Assembly: GCA_015179125.1 (NCBI GenBank)
Contig: WHVA01000493.1
Location: forward strand, 17,973 to 81,972
Direction: 5' to 3'
Length of the DNA: 64,000 bases
DNA from: Gautieria morchelliformis
Taxonomy: Eukaryota; Basidiomycota; Agaricomycetes; Gomphales; Gomphaceae
The notes beneath the pieces were generated by a model. The model worked only from the letters and a program-made list of their open reading frames with translations. It had not been told where the DNA came from and searched no databases. Below are positions 19,668 to 31,335 of the stretch, one piece after another. The position numbers were made by a program, and so were the translations under genes. Every line of letters starts with the position of its first letter. Positions within the stretch are counted from its first letter, which is position 1.

Positions 19668-21412
19668 CTCCCCCTCAGCGAGAAGTCCCTTCGGTAAAAT
19701 CCTAATTTCCCTAATAGATACCTATGTTGGTGCAAGTCCAGTCCCTTTGTAAATATGTCCGCTACGTTCTCCTTCGTCGGTACGTACGTAAGTGATGCCT
19801 CGTGAGAGGCCACTTTCTCACAGATGAAGTGATATGCGACATTGATGTGTTTGGTACGCGCATGGTACGTTGCGTCATGCGATAGTGTGATGGCACCTAG
19901 ATTGTCTGATCGAAGTGACGTGGGCTGGGCCTGATCTATTCCTAGCTCCTCGATGAAGCGCCTCAGCCAGATCAATTGCTTGGCGCCCTCGGTGAGTGCC
20001 ATATATTCGGCCTCCGTAGTAGATAATGCGATCGTTCGCTGCTTCTTCGAGCTCCATGCAATGGCTCCCCCTCCTAGTATCGCTACATAGCCACTAATAG
20101 ACAGTGTGTCGTTTCTATTAGCATAATCTGCGTCGACGAATATTTCGAGGTCGAGACCAGCGTCTCGTCGGAAGGTTATGCCGTCATCACGTGACCCCTT
20201 GAGGTACCTGAGCGCGTGCTTGATCGCCGTCCAGTGTTCGGCTCCGTAAGTAGTAGTGAATTGGCTCAGATGTTGTACGGTAAAGGCCAAATCAGGTCGT
20301 GCGCTGAGTGCTGCATACATTAGCGATCCGATTGCTTTAGTATAGGGTACTTCGGCAGTTGGACCTGTTGAGTCCATAGGTGTCGTGAGTTTGATCATTT
20401 TATGCAGAGGTGTAGATACGGAATGTGCCGTAGCCATGTTGAATCGATCAAGTATGATGTCGATGTAATGTCCTTGAGACATGATCAGTGTTCCCTCATC
20501 CCTATTCCTCTCAACTCTAATTCCCAAGATTTTCTTCATTTCTCCTAAATCTGTTAAAGGGAATTTTCCATGAAGCTCCCCCTTGAGCTTAACCATCCCT
20601 CCTTTGGAATCAGCAAATAGTCCGAAGTTGTCCACATATACTGATATGACTTTGATTGAGTCCTTATCTTGTCTGATGTAGACACATTCATTGGCTGTGC
20701 TTTGATGGAAGCCGAGATCGAGTAGTAATTTGCGTAAGCGCTGATGCCAAGCTCGTCCCGATTGCTTGAGTCCATAGAGCGCTCTGTATATTCTTAGAAC
20801 GCGTCCAGATCCATCATCAAAACCGTCGGGCTGACGCATGTAGATCTCCTCATCTATGGTTGAATTGAGATAGGCGCCTTTGACATCTATCATTTCGATT
20901 TCCCAATCGAGTGTGTTTGTGATGGCTAATAGAACACGTAGTGAATCGAATTTGACCACGGGTGAGGTTATTTCGTAGTAATCCATCCCTGGCCTCTGTG
21001 TGAATCCTTGAGCCACAACCCTTGCTTTAGCCTTATCGAATTGCCCATCCGGTTGTGTTTTGACGGCGTATACCCATCGGCAACCGATAGATACTCGTCC
21101 GGGTGGTAGTTCTGTTAATTCCCATGTTCCTAACGTTTTGTGTTGGTCCATCTCAATTTCCATCGCTTTCTCCCAGATCGGTGCATCATCACGTGATACC
21201 GCCGCTCTGTAATTCTCAGGTTCAGTGACGATTTCTCTTGTTATGTAAACCTGCTCGGTGCGTCCTGAATCATTCAGTTTCCGATAATCTGGTCTTTGAG
21301 TGATACGCGCGCTCCGTCGGATCTCTGGAGCTGGTGCTTGTTCAGGTGGATCAGGGACGGGCGTTGTCTGGGGTGATGACGTCTGTGGGGTAGATGTGAT
21401 TGGGTCCGGCAC
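19616..21412 (-). pseudogene. Copia pol, reverse transcriptase and RNase H part
   Basis: 598-codon frame. Reverse transcriptase begins around WEKAMEIEMDQH and has TQPDGQFDKAKARVVAQGF, MIDVKGAYLN (first Asp) and ALYGLKQSGRAWHQRL. The active site reads VISVYVDNFGLFAD: the usual YVDD has become YVDN (codon at 20627-20629), a G to A change within CpG, so polymerase activity should be lost. RNase H follows with IFVDADYAN, SGYVAILGGGAIAWSSKKQ, STTEAEYMAL and a C-terminal block ending ENVADIFTKGLD. The frame runs through the polypurine tract and 52 bases into the LTR. It is out of frame with the integrase ORF by a shift near 21460. Confidence 0.92.
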
Positions 21413-22419
21413 ATGGTCGCGCGGTGAGTGCTCCCCCTCGAGCGGTGCCGTGTCGTCATCGTCGTTATCTGTCGATTGTCATTTTCGTCGAATGTGATAT
21501 TTCTTGAGATTTGAACGTGCTTTGAGGCTTTATTGTAATACCTCCAGGCTTTTGCATGTTCTGCTACTCCGATGAAGATATGTTCTTCTGCCTTTGTATC
21601 AAGTTTAGTTCGACGTTGATCCGGCACCATAACCCAGCAATTTGTCCCGAATTCCTCTAGACGTGCTATGTTCGGCTTCTTGCCGAATAGTGCTTGGAAC
21701 AGCGTCGCGTCATCTCCAAGCGCTCGCGTGGGTGATCGGTTTTTGATATAGCACGCGTAAGCCACGGCCTCGGGCCAGAGTATTTTTGGCAGGTTCTTGG
21801 CAAATATCATTGCCTGTGCGTGCTCGAGTAGGGTCCGGTTGAGTCGTTCGGCGATTCCATTCTGGGCTGGAGAGTATGGAGCTGTGGTCTCCATGATAAT
21901 GCCATATTTTGCACAAAATTCCTTGAAATTTTTATTGACATATTCCCCTCCATTGTCCGAGCGAAACCTCTTCAGTTTCTGACCTGTTTGGGTCTCGAGG
22001 AATGCTTTGTACGTTTCGAAGTGTTTGAGCGCTTCATCTTTGGTGTTCCCAAAATAGATTACAGTGTACCTCGATTTGATGTCCGTGAAAGAATAAAAGT
22101 ATTTTTCACGCGATGGTCCCTCGGTCTGGGCAGGCCCCCATACATCGGAGACTGTTAGGTCACCGACTTGTTCTACAGTGTCCTCGGCTCTTTTGGGGAA
22201 CGGCTCCACATGCCGTTTGCCTTGTATGCATGCTTTGCATTGGCTCGGCTCGATTGACTCGTCGATCTCAAGTCCAGTAACTAGGTTGTTAGATTTCAAC
22301 AATTTTATGGAGTTTATATTGACGTGCCCTAGTATCCTGTGCCATTTGTCCCATGACCGTCCCTTTGCCGCTGCGGCAAAGTCCCGTGCCTCGATTGATT
22401 GAGTGACTCGTGCCTTCAT
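21274..22419 (-). pseudogene. Copia pol, integrase part
   Basis: Contains the GAG-pre-integrase Zn finger (WHRILGHVN ... CKACIQGKRH), then the integrase core with DVWGP, the RSDNGGEYVN motif and NGIAERLNRTLLEHA, giving the D,D,E catalytic residues. LEEFGTNCWVMVPDQ and the block with HIFIGV mark the C-terminal part. It inserts cDNA into the genome. A frameshift near 22470 separates it from Gag-protease, and another near 21460 separates it from reverse transcriptase; intact relatives encode one polyprotein. Confidence 0.9.
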
Positions 22420-23624
22420 ACAGAACAGCCGCCCGCGCTTCTGTCCCTGTGCGAGGTAACTCCGGCGCGTGATTTAAATTCGACGCCGGTGCCTGAAAAT
22501 GTGGCCGTGTTGCCCGTATCAGTTAGACGCCCTACGCTGATAAGGTTGTTCGGCGCATCCGGTGCGTGCTTGACATCACGTAGTTCGATCGTGTTCATCT
22601 TGGCGCCGATCTTGAATTCCATGTATATAGTGCCTCGGCCTTGTGTATGTAGTACCGCACCGGGTGAAATTCCTTCAATTTCTGATGGTTCCTCGGCATA
22701 GCTAGCGAAATCGTTTCGGCTTCGAGCTATATGTGTTGTTGCCGCTGAATCGGCTAGCCAGTCGGATGCAGATATAGCACTGTATGCTACCTCCTTAGAT
22801 ACAAACGCGAAGTCCTTTTCTTCCGCTTGTTTAACCATCTCTTTGTTCCCTGATTTGAACCACTTTGGTGCTTGGCCTTCCTTGCCGCCACCTTTCGCCC
22901 AACAGTCCTTCACGTAATGACCCTTCTTGCCGCAATTTCGGCATTTTCCCTTTGTTGCTCCTGAGTCATCTTTCTTGGGCCTGTGACGTTGTTGCGCCTT
23001 AAGCGCCGTCTGCCGTGCCGATCCAGCTTTCTGTGCTCGATCCTCATTGAGGACTCGAGCTATTAATATATCAGCTGTCGTCCCGGCTCCACTGGCGTTT
23101 ACTGCCATAATAAACGCCGACCAAGAATCTGGTAATGACATCAGCAACGTGTTCGAGAACTCGGTGTCACTGATGTAATGTCCCCGCGCATTCAGTTCCT
23201 GTTGAATGCCGCGGAGCTTGCGTACGTGCTCCTCCATGTTTGCGCCATCCTCAGCAAGCGTCCGGAAGAAATCTCTTCGGAGATTTACAATCCCCACTGC
23301 TCCCTTAGATTCAAATATAGCTTGTAAACTAGTCCATACAGCAAATGCAGACATCGTCTGATTGATGTAAACTAGTTGTTCATCGGCGACTCTGAGGCAA
23401 ATATCTTTTCTAGCTTTCTTGTCCTTCCTTCTCCAGTCGTTGATCTCCTGCTGCTCGGTTGCAGTGACGTTGTCGGCATCTGCCAGTCTCGGTTCCGTCT
23501 CCCTGCCGATAGCCACGTCCCACAGATCTAAGTCATCGAGTATCCACTCGAGCCGCCGGCGCCACGCCGCGTAATTGTCCCCGTTCAAGGGGTCGATCTT
23601 GTACGTGTTGTTGCTACTCGTCAT
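22416..23624 (-). pseudogene. Copia Gag and protease part
   Basis: Starts MTSSNNTYKIDPLNGDNYAA. Copia-type Gag (residues about 10-210) with WRRRLEWILDDLDLW, then a CCHC knuckle CRNCGKKGHYVKDC (about 228-241) that binds RNA, then the aspartic protease signature WLADSAATTHI (about 285-295). The frame ends RSAGGCSV after a one-base shift, beyond which the continuing polyprotein (YLAQGQKRGRLFCM) is found in another frame. Most of Gag is clean, so its loss of connection to pol is the main lesion. Confidence 0.92.
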
Positions 23625-23698
23625 CGTCGATCGGTATTGAGTTGGTGGAGTGTAGAGCGTAGTTGGAGTAAGCTAGGTCTGTAGTAGTTTAGTTATGG

Positions 23699-23713
23699 CC
23701 GGGGCCCATAACC
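23699..23713 (-). other. Copia primer binding site (half-tRNA type)
   Basis: Directly after the 5' LTR the minus strand reads GGTTATGGGCCCCGG. This is complementary to the anticodon-stem region of initiator tRNA-Met (GGGCTCATAACC-like) rather than to a tRNA 3' end, as in Drosophila copia. The second copia copy has GGTTATAGGCCCCGG at 52022-52036. Confidence 0.7.
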
Positions 23714-23937
23714 TGTGGAATGAAGGAGTAAATAATAGACTGTTATTCTATGATCTATACAAGATCTTCTGTCCTTATATACTAAATGTGATGTTCCTAT
23801 ATTACCAATCCTTCAAGCTGATGCTGTGACGATGCCGTGCCGGTGCACCAGCATCCCGGGGTCGAGAGCGATCTCGAACCTCCAGCTAAGTGCGTGCCGG
23901 CTCTGCCTCGGCTGTATCATCGTCCTGATTACTAACA
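23714..23937 (-). repeat. Copia 5' LTR
   Basis: 224 bp, same ends as the 3' LTR and about 96 percent identical. In minus orientation it is followed by the primer binding site. Confidence 0.95.
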
Positions 23938-25535
23938 AATACACTACATGATTTTCAGTCAACATGCTATGTAAATATGAAAGATATTACTCGCCTCTCT
24001 CAGTGAATTTATTGTCACTGAGAGAGGAGTACAATCCTGTCTCAGAAGGCATATACATGCACCCGGCCCTTTAGCGCCCAAGGCCTCGCGCGTCGAAGTA
24101 ATTTTAAACTCCGCTGGGTGCAGCCGCCTGTGAAAATAGAAATAACAGGATGAAATGGAGAGATAGGGAGTGACTGGAAAATTTCGAAAATAACCAGAGA
24201 AGTGATGCATGGTACAAGAACAATGTGAGAAGAAATTGAAACACCATACAATAAATCGAACATATTATGCTTGATTTTGGTGCAGGAGCATAAATGCACC
24301 CAACACTATTCCCCAGTCGCCTCAGCAGTTAATTGTTGATTGAGAGGGTCAGTTGATGGACACACGTGAAGAGCCCGACTGACGTGTACATGAGATATGT
24401 CGACACGAAATTAAAGAAAACAGCGTGGCGGCTCATGTTCTCCGAGTCCGAAAGAACGATGGTGAATAGCAATGCGGACAGTGATACTGTTCAAAGCCCA
24501 GGAGCCGCAGCACAGACATACAGGCGTTAACGGGTGTCAGTGAAACCGCCATGGTACCAAGGCACTGCAGGAAGCGTGGGACCTGAACTTCAGTACCTGG
24601 CGAACGGAAATATCAGTTCTGGACACACTGAAGTTCAGTTCCGCAGAGCTGAACTTCAGTATGCAGAGATATGGATGGCTCATTTGACCCGTACTGAATT
24701 TACAGAGCGCCGATGTCACTTGATGCGCTTTTTTGCACTTAAGTACAGTTCTGGAGGCACTGTAATTTAAGGTATTTAGAACTGGAAAAAAGTGCATTTA
24801 TTTCGATAAATCAGTACTGGATACAAAGCCGGATATCCTCCTAATCCCAACCCAACACCAATGTGTCTAGTTGATGAAAGCCGAAACTGCGCAATGCCAG
24901 TGTTAGTCGAGGCCGGAGAGCCGAGAGTGTGCAAGAATGTGAGTGAAAGCTAGTGCGAGTCGAAGAGACCCAAGAGAGGGCAAGAACGAGTGAGTTGACA
25001 AGAGCTGAGATTGCGTGAGAACGAGTGCAGATGTGCGTCAAGAGCATAACAAGAGCATTGCGAGAGCGAGAAGCCAGCGTATGAGGTGTGACCTAGATAA
25101 ATTTATTGCAAGTGCGGGAGCGTGGCGAACGAAGGCGGAGAGAGGTCAAAGGGCCATCGCCAGAGATATATTAGCAATCATTTCTTCTTGGATGTGGAGC
25201 CAGAGGGTGCATCGTTCATCTGGTGTGTGCGATAATAAGCAGCAAGATCAATGCTTCATAGAAGCAAGCATGGGCAAATGCACCTCAAGGACCTTTTTGG
25301 AAGGTTTGGAGATTCTTTTGCTCTGCAGTGCAATATCAATGTGTGTATTAGAATAGTAGTAACGATTTACTTGCCTGTTTCCTAGGCGGCTCCGGCTCGA
25401 TACGCTCCTAATGAAGGAACCGAACGATGAGCTAATAACAATGAGAACAAGGATGAACTGACCAGAGAAGTCTGAGTGTGTTGAGCCTATACCATGTTCG
25501 ATTGGCCAACTGGTGAGTACGCATGAAAGATAATG

Positions 25536-27842
25536 TCAGATACCCCTCACCATCGCGTGGCCCTCAACAAGATAATCCACCTCTACAGCCGATCTCTTTC
25601 TCTTCTTCCCTGTAGTATTCTCCGGTTGAGCAGCCATCTTGCCCTTTGCCTTGGCAGTCACACATTTGCCTGCCGACTTTTTTTTGCCCTTGGTTTTAGC
25701 CGGTCTGTTGGATATTCCGAGCATCTCGAGGTCATCGCGGCTTCCGGCTGCTAGTGACAGGTTCTCCACCGGTTGAAAGTTTGGCGTTGGTTTTGGCTTG
25801 GCGACTCGGGTGTCCTCCCGTAGGGCAGACTGATTAAACCAGTAGTTAGTAATAAGCCTTCATAATAAAACTAAAAGCAAACCAAAGCTACCGGTGAAGC
25901 CGCTGAGTCCTGTACATCACTACTTGCATGCAATGCCTTCTTCTTGGTCTTCTTGGTGCTCTTTTTGGACATGGTAAGCGAAACCGAGACTGGGACTGGC
26001 TTGGATGGAAAGATTTCTTTTGGATTCTCCTTGGTGACCTGTTTGCCCTTTTTGTTTTTGTTTTTGATCTTGGTCACCGCCACTGGGGCAGTGGCAGCAG
26101 CCACAACTGTTGGAACAACAGGGGCAATCGGTGCGGCGGCGGCAGCGAGTGGGGCTGTGATGGCACCAGCAACTTGAGGTTGCACCTGAAGGATGACATG
26201 GTTATGAGTGGCGTGTTTGTAGAGGACAGGAATTATAGGCAGTAGGAATGGACTTCTTGCTCAAAAGAATAGACTAGAAATTAATTCACTCTCTCAGTGA
26301 ATTTAGTTGTCACTGTAAATATATTATACACTACCTAGAAATTAATTCACTACAGAGGATTTCTAGGTCAATAAATCGAGAGAATGCTAGACTAATTTAC
26401 TTGCCTCTCTCAGTGAATTTAGTTGTCACTGAGAGAGGGGGAAACTGTTTCACTGCGCATGTACTACTACCCGGCCCTTTAGCGCCCAAGAGCTCGCGCG
26501 TCGAAGTCATTTCAGACTCCGCTGGGTGCAGCCGCTTGTGAAAGTAGGAATAACAAGATGAAATGGAGAGATAGGGAGTGAGTGGAAAATTTCGAAAATA
26601 ACCAGAGAAATGGATGCATGATACAAGAACAACATGAGAAGAAATTGAGAAAGCACACAACAAATTGGATATATTATGCTTGATTTTGGTGCAGGAGCAT
26701 CAATGCACCCAACAGTGTTTGCGTGCTCTGGCGCGGGCTTGCTCGGAAGAATTCTTGAGACACTGTTGAATGAGGGCACGGATTGGCCAAGCGCCGTGAA
26801 AAAAATTAAGCTCGGGAATTTGTTGTAGTATCTGGCTACTGTTAGTACTCCAAAGCATGACTGAAAAGAGAGTTAATAATGTACGTTTGCTTCAGTAATT
26901 AAAATTTTGCGGTTATCTTGGTAACGCATGGCCTTGTCGCTGTCTAGCGCCTTGGCACACCATCCACGTACGGTTTGCTGCCAGTTCGGAATGGTGCATT
27001 AGTTCAAGGTCAATAATAAGTGTGAAAAACTCACACATATGTCCGTATACAAGGATTTATGGCTTGCAAGACCCATGTGCATGCGAATGTTGAAGTTACG
27101 ACCACCGGTGCCATCGGGTTTTGGTATGACGTTGATTGGCTCACCATTGTTACTCCTTTTGATGAGGTCTGGGAGTGTGAATTCTATGTCAGTTACCTTG
27201 ATTTTTGTATTCGGAGCCTCGGGCTGATCAGTTGCATTATTGTTGCTGCCAGATCCCTCGCCGTTGTCACTGCCAGAACCATCGCCACTGTCACTGCCGG
27301 ATCCCTCACCGCTGTCACTGCCAGACCGATCGCCACTGTCGCTGCCGGATCCCTCGCTGCGCTCACTGCCAGACCCATCGCCACTGTCACTTCTGGATCC
27401 CTCGCCGCTGTCACTGCCGGATCCGTCATTGTCCTCATCACTACTCAAAGTGTTCGCTTGGCCTTCAAGTGTGGGCTGGGCTGCGGAAGCCATGGAGGTG
27501 GTTGAAGGAAAGGTATTAGAGGGGAGTGGTGGATCTGAGCTGGTGTCCATGGTCATTTCAGGGGTAGCGGCTGTAACAAGTTTATTGATTTGAGGGGAGG
27601 GACCAGCAGCTAGTTATGTGTAGCCAATATATATCAGTATATGCGTTCAAATAAAACAAGAGTATCACACTACCAGAGGCATTGGTATGGAGCAGGCTCC
27701 TTGGGTCAATACCCTGAGCGGAGAGAGTGTTGAAAAGATCTGGGATGGGTTGTGTGATGCGGCTATAACATGACCGAAAAAAAAACACACCCGTCCATTC
27801 TTTAGGAACCTGCTTGGACTTGGTCTTGGACTTTTTGGCCAT
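25536..27842 (-). pseudogene. Companion gene of the CACTA/Plavaka element, LTR-interrupted
   Basis: Starts MAKKSKTKSKQVPKEW at 27842 and is split by several short introns. Recognisable pieces in order: DLFNTLSAQGIDPRSLL; an acidic Ser-Gly-Asp repeat region (GSDSGEGS units, 27240-27440); KVTDIEFTLPDLIKRSNNGE with RNFNIRMHMGL; TVRGWCAKALDSDKAMRYQ; an Ala/Pro/Val stretch; KKSTKKTKKK; and a basic C-terminus with KTKGKKKSAGK and KKRKRS, likely nuclear signals. No enzyme motif is seen. Its place, head-to-head with the transposase inside the same terminal repeats, suggests a DNA-binding helper, as CACTA elements often have. An R1 solo LTR interrupts an exon at 26218-26714, so this copy is broken. 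Function is unknown. Confidence 0.6.
26218..26714 (+). repeat. R1 solo LTR inside the CACTA companion gene
   Basis: 497 bp from TGTAGAGGAC to TGCACCCAACA with perfect 5-bp target duplication GTGTT (26213-26217, 26715-26719). It contains two copies of the CTCTCAGTGA hairpin (26289-26314 and 26402-26437). Its 5' third diverges from the other R1 copies, suggesting a subfamily. Confidence 0.88.
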
Positions 27843-28018
27843 TTAATCGGTATGTATGGCAAAGAAAACCAAAGGTACAGGTCAGTAGCGGTTGCGGTGG
27901 TGGTGGTATAAGGAAGAGAGCACTTAGCATGTGATTAGCTGAGATTGAACTGACTTGAGTGATTCAGGAATCCCATTTCCACTGGGAGTAAGCGCCGCTC
28001 TTCACATCTTAAGTTGCT

Positions 28019-31000
28019 ATGGCTTATAAACAGCCTTGTCGTTGCATCCCCGCCTGCCTCAAGGACCTAGGTCCAAGACAACGTCTTCGGCATCCTCAAG
28101 CTGTTGAAGCGGTGCTTGCTATTGACTCGTCGGAATCGGATGGTCAGGAACAGACAAGATCTAATCTTGATGATCAAGAACAGGCAATATATAACCGTGA
28201 TAATGATCATGGCGAACAGGCGATATCTAACCGTGATTATGATCATGGCTTTGAGGACACCAGCTTGAATGACTGAATGGATGTGGAGGAAGAAGCGGTC
28301 AACACAGATGACAGTTCTACTGGTGACTCAAGTGATTCTAGCACCAATTCTAGTGATATTGTTCTGCCTCCAGCCGATGCCGCACTCAACATAGAGGATG
28401 AAGAAGCAGATGGTACTGAAGAGGATGTTGAAGATGAGATTACCGATGAAAATCTCATTCAAGTCCTCCAGGAGCGCTTCAGTGATGAATGGGAGCAGCA
28501 ACTCCATGATCTTCGTATGTGTCTGATTTTACTATATATACTAGCTGTGGCTCAAGAAATTGAGATACTGTCTCATCTTTCTTCAATTAGGAGGTACCGA
28601 ACTCACAGATCAAGACCTTGATAACATCAGTGTCTTTGCCCTACGTATCCAAGGCACAGGTCTATCACGGTCAACCTATCAAAACTTGCGCTGATTCTTC
28701 AGACACAGGTTGAACCTGGACACGGAGTACTTGATGTACTGCTGTGTGGAATTTCTCTCAGGTGTCAAGCCAGTCTTTTATGACATGTGTAACAAGTCAT
28801 GCTGCCTCTTCGTCGCTGCTCTAGCTGCGCGTCGGGATTGCCCCATATGTAACCTCCCTCGCTTCCATGCCACCGGCAAGCCAATCGCACGGTGGTCCTA
28901 CCTCCCGATCATCCCTTGATTCAAAGCATGGTATGAAAGCCTGCCGATGATTGAGCGACTCAAGTACCGAAGCAAATATGTGCACACCCCTGGAGAATTC
29001 TCCGATGTATTCGACGGCTCAAATTACCGATCCATGCTCGAGTCTGATGTGATTATTGATGGCATCAATCTCGGTCACAAATACTTTTCTGATGCAAGGG
29101 AAATCGCATTTGGTGGCTCCACAGATGGTTTCCAGGTGAGTTCATTGATAAATGGCAGCAGTTTACTGTGTTTCTAACACAGAATTAGGTCTTTGCAGTG
29201 AGACCGGCACTTGGCGAAAGCAAGAGCAATTCCACCTGGCCTATAATTTTGGTGAATTACAATTTATCTTCTGAAATCAGAACACGGATCGAAAACTTGA
29301 TTGCCGTTGGCCTGATCCCAGGCAGTCCCACGGCCTTGGATACATTTTTCTTCCCACTCGTTGAAGAATGCCATCTGCTTGCCAAGGGCATACAGACCTA
29401 TGATGCAGACACTAAACGAAGCTTCAATCTACACGCATATGCAATCATATTCTCAGGAGATCTGCCAGCAGTCTCGAAGCTGCTATGCCTGAGAGGCCAC
29501 GGGGCTTATAGCCCTTGTAGGTGTTGCCTAATCCAAGCTGAACGCATCCATGGCAGTTCAAATACCAAATACTACCCAGTGCTCACCAGTCCATGCGGCC
29601 CTGGGCGGCCACGCAGAGAACTATACGACCCACAAAACCTACCACCTCGCACACGTGAAAACCTCCAGGAACATCTCACTCAGATGAATGAGGACAATAC
29701 TGTTGGTGGCCAGAACGATATTGGCATGGAGGATGGGATCAATAGACTCTCCATGGTTCTTCACATACCTTCAATTCATTTTCCTCGGAGCCTCCCACAT
29801 GATATCATGCATTTATTCTTCGAAAATATTTGCCCCATGCTACTGCAGCATTGGAACGGATCAGGTAAGTTCAAGCATCTGGAGCCGGTGGACCAGGGTT
29901 ATCGGATCACCCCTCACATCTGGGAGCTTATCAGTGCTGAAACTGCCAAGGCCTACAAAACCATACCCTCAGATTTTGTAGGAGCAATGCCAGACATTAC
30001 AAACTCCAAGTATAAAGCTGAGTATATGTCATTTTGGTTTCAATACCTGGGTCCAATACTCTTACGCAATCGCTTCCCAAACGCAAAATACTACCAATAC
30101 TATTGTGATCTCATGGAGATAATCAAGTGTTGCCTTCAATTCACGATCAAGGAACAGGAGCTTCAAGAAATGGAGACCTCAATAATCAAATGGGTCAAGG
30201 AATATGAAAAGTACGTTGCGCTCATGAGGCATGGCCGGCATCCGTGCCACACTATGTACGTGCTAACTATGTATATTCAGATGGTACTATGCGTACGAAG
30301 AGCAATGGTTGATTGTGTGTACATTCAACGTACACGCGTTGCTTCATATTCCCGACTACATTCGCTGGTGTGGTCCTGCCTGGACCACTTGGGCCTTCCC
30401 AATGGAGCGGTTTTGTGGCAAGCTCGGTAGTCGGGTTACCTCACAGCTCCATCCATACGCTACTCTCGCTATGTACCTCAAGCACTCAGCCCAACTTTCT
30501 CAGCTCAAAGCATTTTACCCACGTGTGTGGGAGCTCCTTGCGTCCGAGCGACTCGACGGTGCCCTCACAGGCACCGAGAAGCAGTATGAAGGATGTAAGT
30601 CAAAAATACCATTACATACTGGGTATTCAGAAGCACTGCTTATATCTTTATTGTCTTTTAGTTCCCAATACGATCCTGCGTTCCCCTCGCAAGATCGACT
30701 TCAAACCTCAGCCTGACGTTCACACCTGAATTGCTCTCTACCTTGCCCAGATTTACGCGTGCGACACGAACTATATGAAGAAGAAGATACCTGTAATGAT
30801 GATGAGATGGGGAAAGGTTCGCATCGTGAATGCGGGGGACAAGATACGTGCCCGATGTGCCATAAGCGAGGCCCAAGAGAAGTTGACACGTGACACCTCG
30901 TTTGTTCGTGTATGTGCAGTCTATTTTTAACATCTGAAATAATCATTGATTTATCTCTCATTTCAGTATACACTCATGGTTGCAAACAATCACCGCGGCC

Positions 31001-31335
31001 TTCATCATCCGCCCCAAGTCTGGCAGATTTTTTACGGGTGGTTAGAGGCAATTTACGACCTTGTTTTTCCTCCCTCACGCAGACTTGACACTGAGAAACC
31101 CACCCGGTTCCTTTTGGCCCTGGTCACACCTTGCTATACCAGAGGCAAGGACGCCACACATGAGGTTACCGTTACCACATATGACAACTATACGACAACT
31201 ATTATTATTGACCTCCGTACGGTGGAATGTGTTGTGGGGTGAGTCCAGCATGGAAATGAGTGGGGAATCATCGATCGCAGCGGGGACCTCGCTCGCACTG
31301 TTTTCGTCGATCCAGAGCCAGAAGACGATGACTAG
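28019..31335 (+). pseudogene. Plavaka/Tnp2-like transposase with four in-frame TGA codons
   Basis: Spliced reading from ATG 28019 to TAG 31333-31335. N-terminus has a CRCIPACLKDLG finger-like motif and an acidic Ser/Asp-rich region. Then come TELTDQDLDNISVFALR, LNLDTEYLMYC, a Cys motif (DCPICNLPRF), SYLPIIP-stop-FKAWYESLP, FSDVFDGSNYRSML, KYFSDAREIAFGGSTDGFQ, WPIILVNYNLSSEIR, IPGSPTALDTFFFPLVEE, FSGDLPAVSKLL, CRCC, and the C-terminal HIPDYIRWCGPAWTTWAFPMERFCGKL. These match transposases of the CACTA superfamily, Plavaka type. TGA codons at 28274, 28692, 28917 and 30727 interrupt it. At least two stand where relatives have Arg, so CGA to TGA deamination is likely. Introns lie near 28515-28590, 29135-29190, 30213-30280, 30600-30660 and 30912-30966. 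Otherwise nearly full length. Confidence 0.82.

Larger units (their letters stand above)
19444..23937 (-). mobile_element. Complete Ty1/copia retrotransposon with two 224-bp LTRs
   Basis: Minus-strand element of 4494 bp with LTRs at 19444-19667 and 23714-23937, both TG...CA bounded. The 5-bp target duplication AATAC (19439-19443, 23938-23942) is perfect, and the uninterrupted site can be seen in the R1 copy at about 36350. The primer binding site (minus strand, 23713 downward, GGTTATGGGCCCCGG) matches the Drosophila copia type, which uses a half-molecule of initiator tRNA-Met. A polypurine tract (GCTGAGGGGGAG) touches the 3' LTR. Domain order Gag, protease, integrase, reverse transcriptase, RNase H identifies copia. 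Two frameshifts and a lost catalytic Asp make it inactive. Confidence 0.95.
19319..24305 (+). repeat. R1 solo LTR, split by the copia insertion
   Basis: The two parts (19319-19443 and 23938-24305) make one sequence of about 490 bases beginning TGTTAGCAACT and ending ATGCACCCAACA. Flanking bases CTTTT (19314-19318) and CTATT (24306-24310) match at 4 of 5 positions, consistent with a 5-bp target duplication. Related copies occur at 26218-26714, 36237-36440 and 59269-59633. A perfect 13-bp hairpin lies at 23994-24027. No internal region of the parent element is present, so this is interpreted as a solo LTR left by recombination. A SINE-like element is less likely given TG...CA ends and 5-bp TSD. 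Confidence 0.75.
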
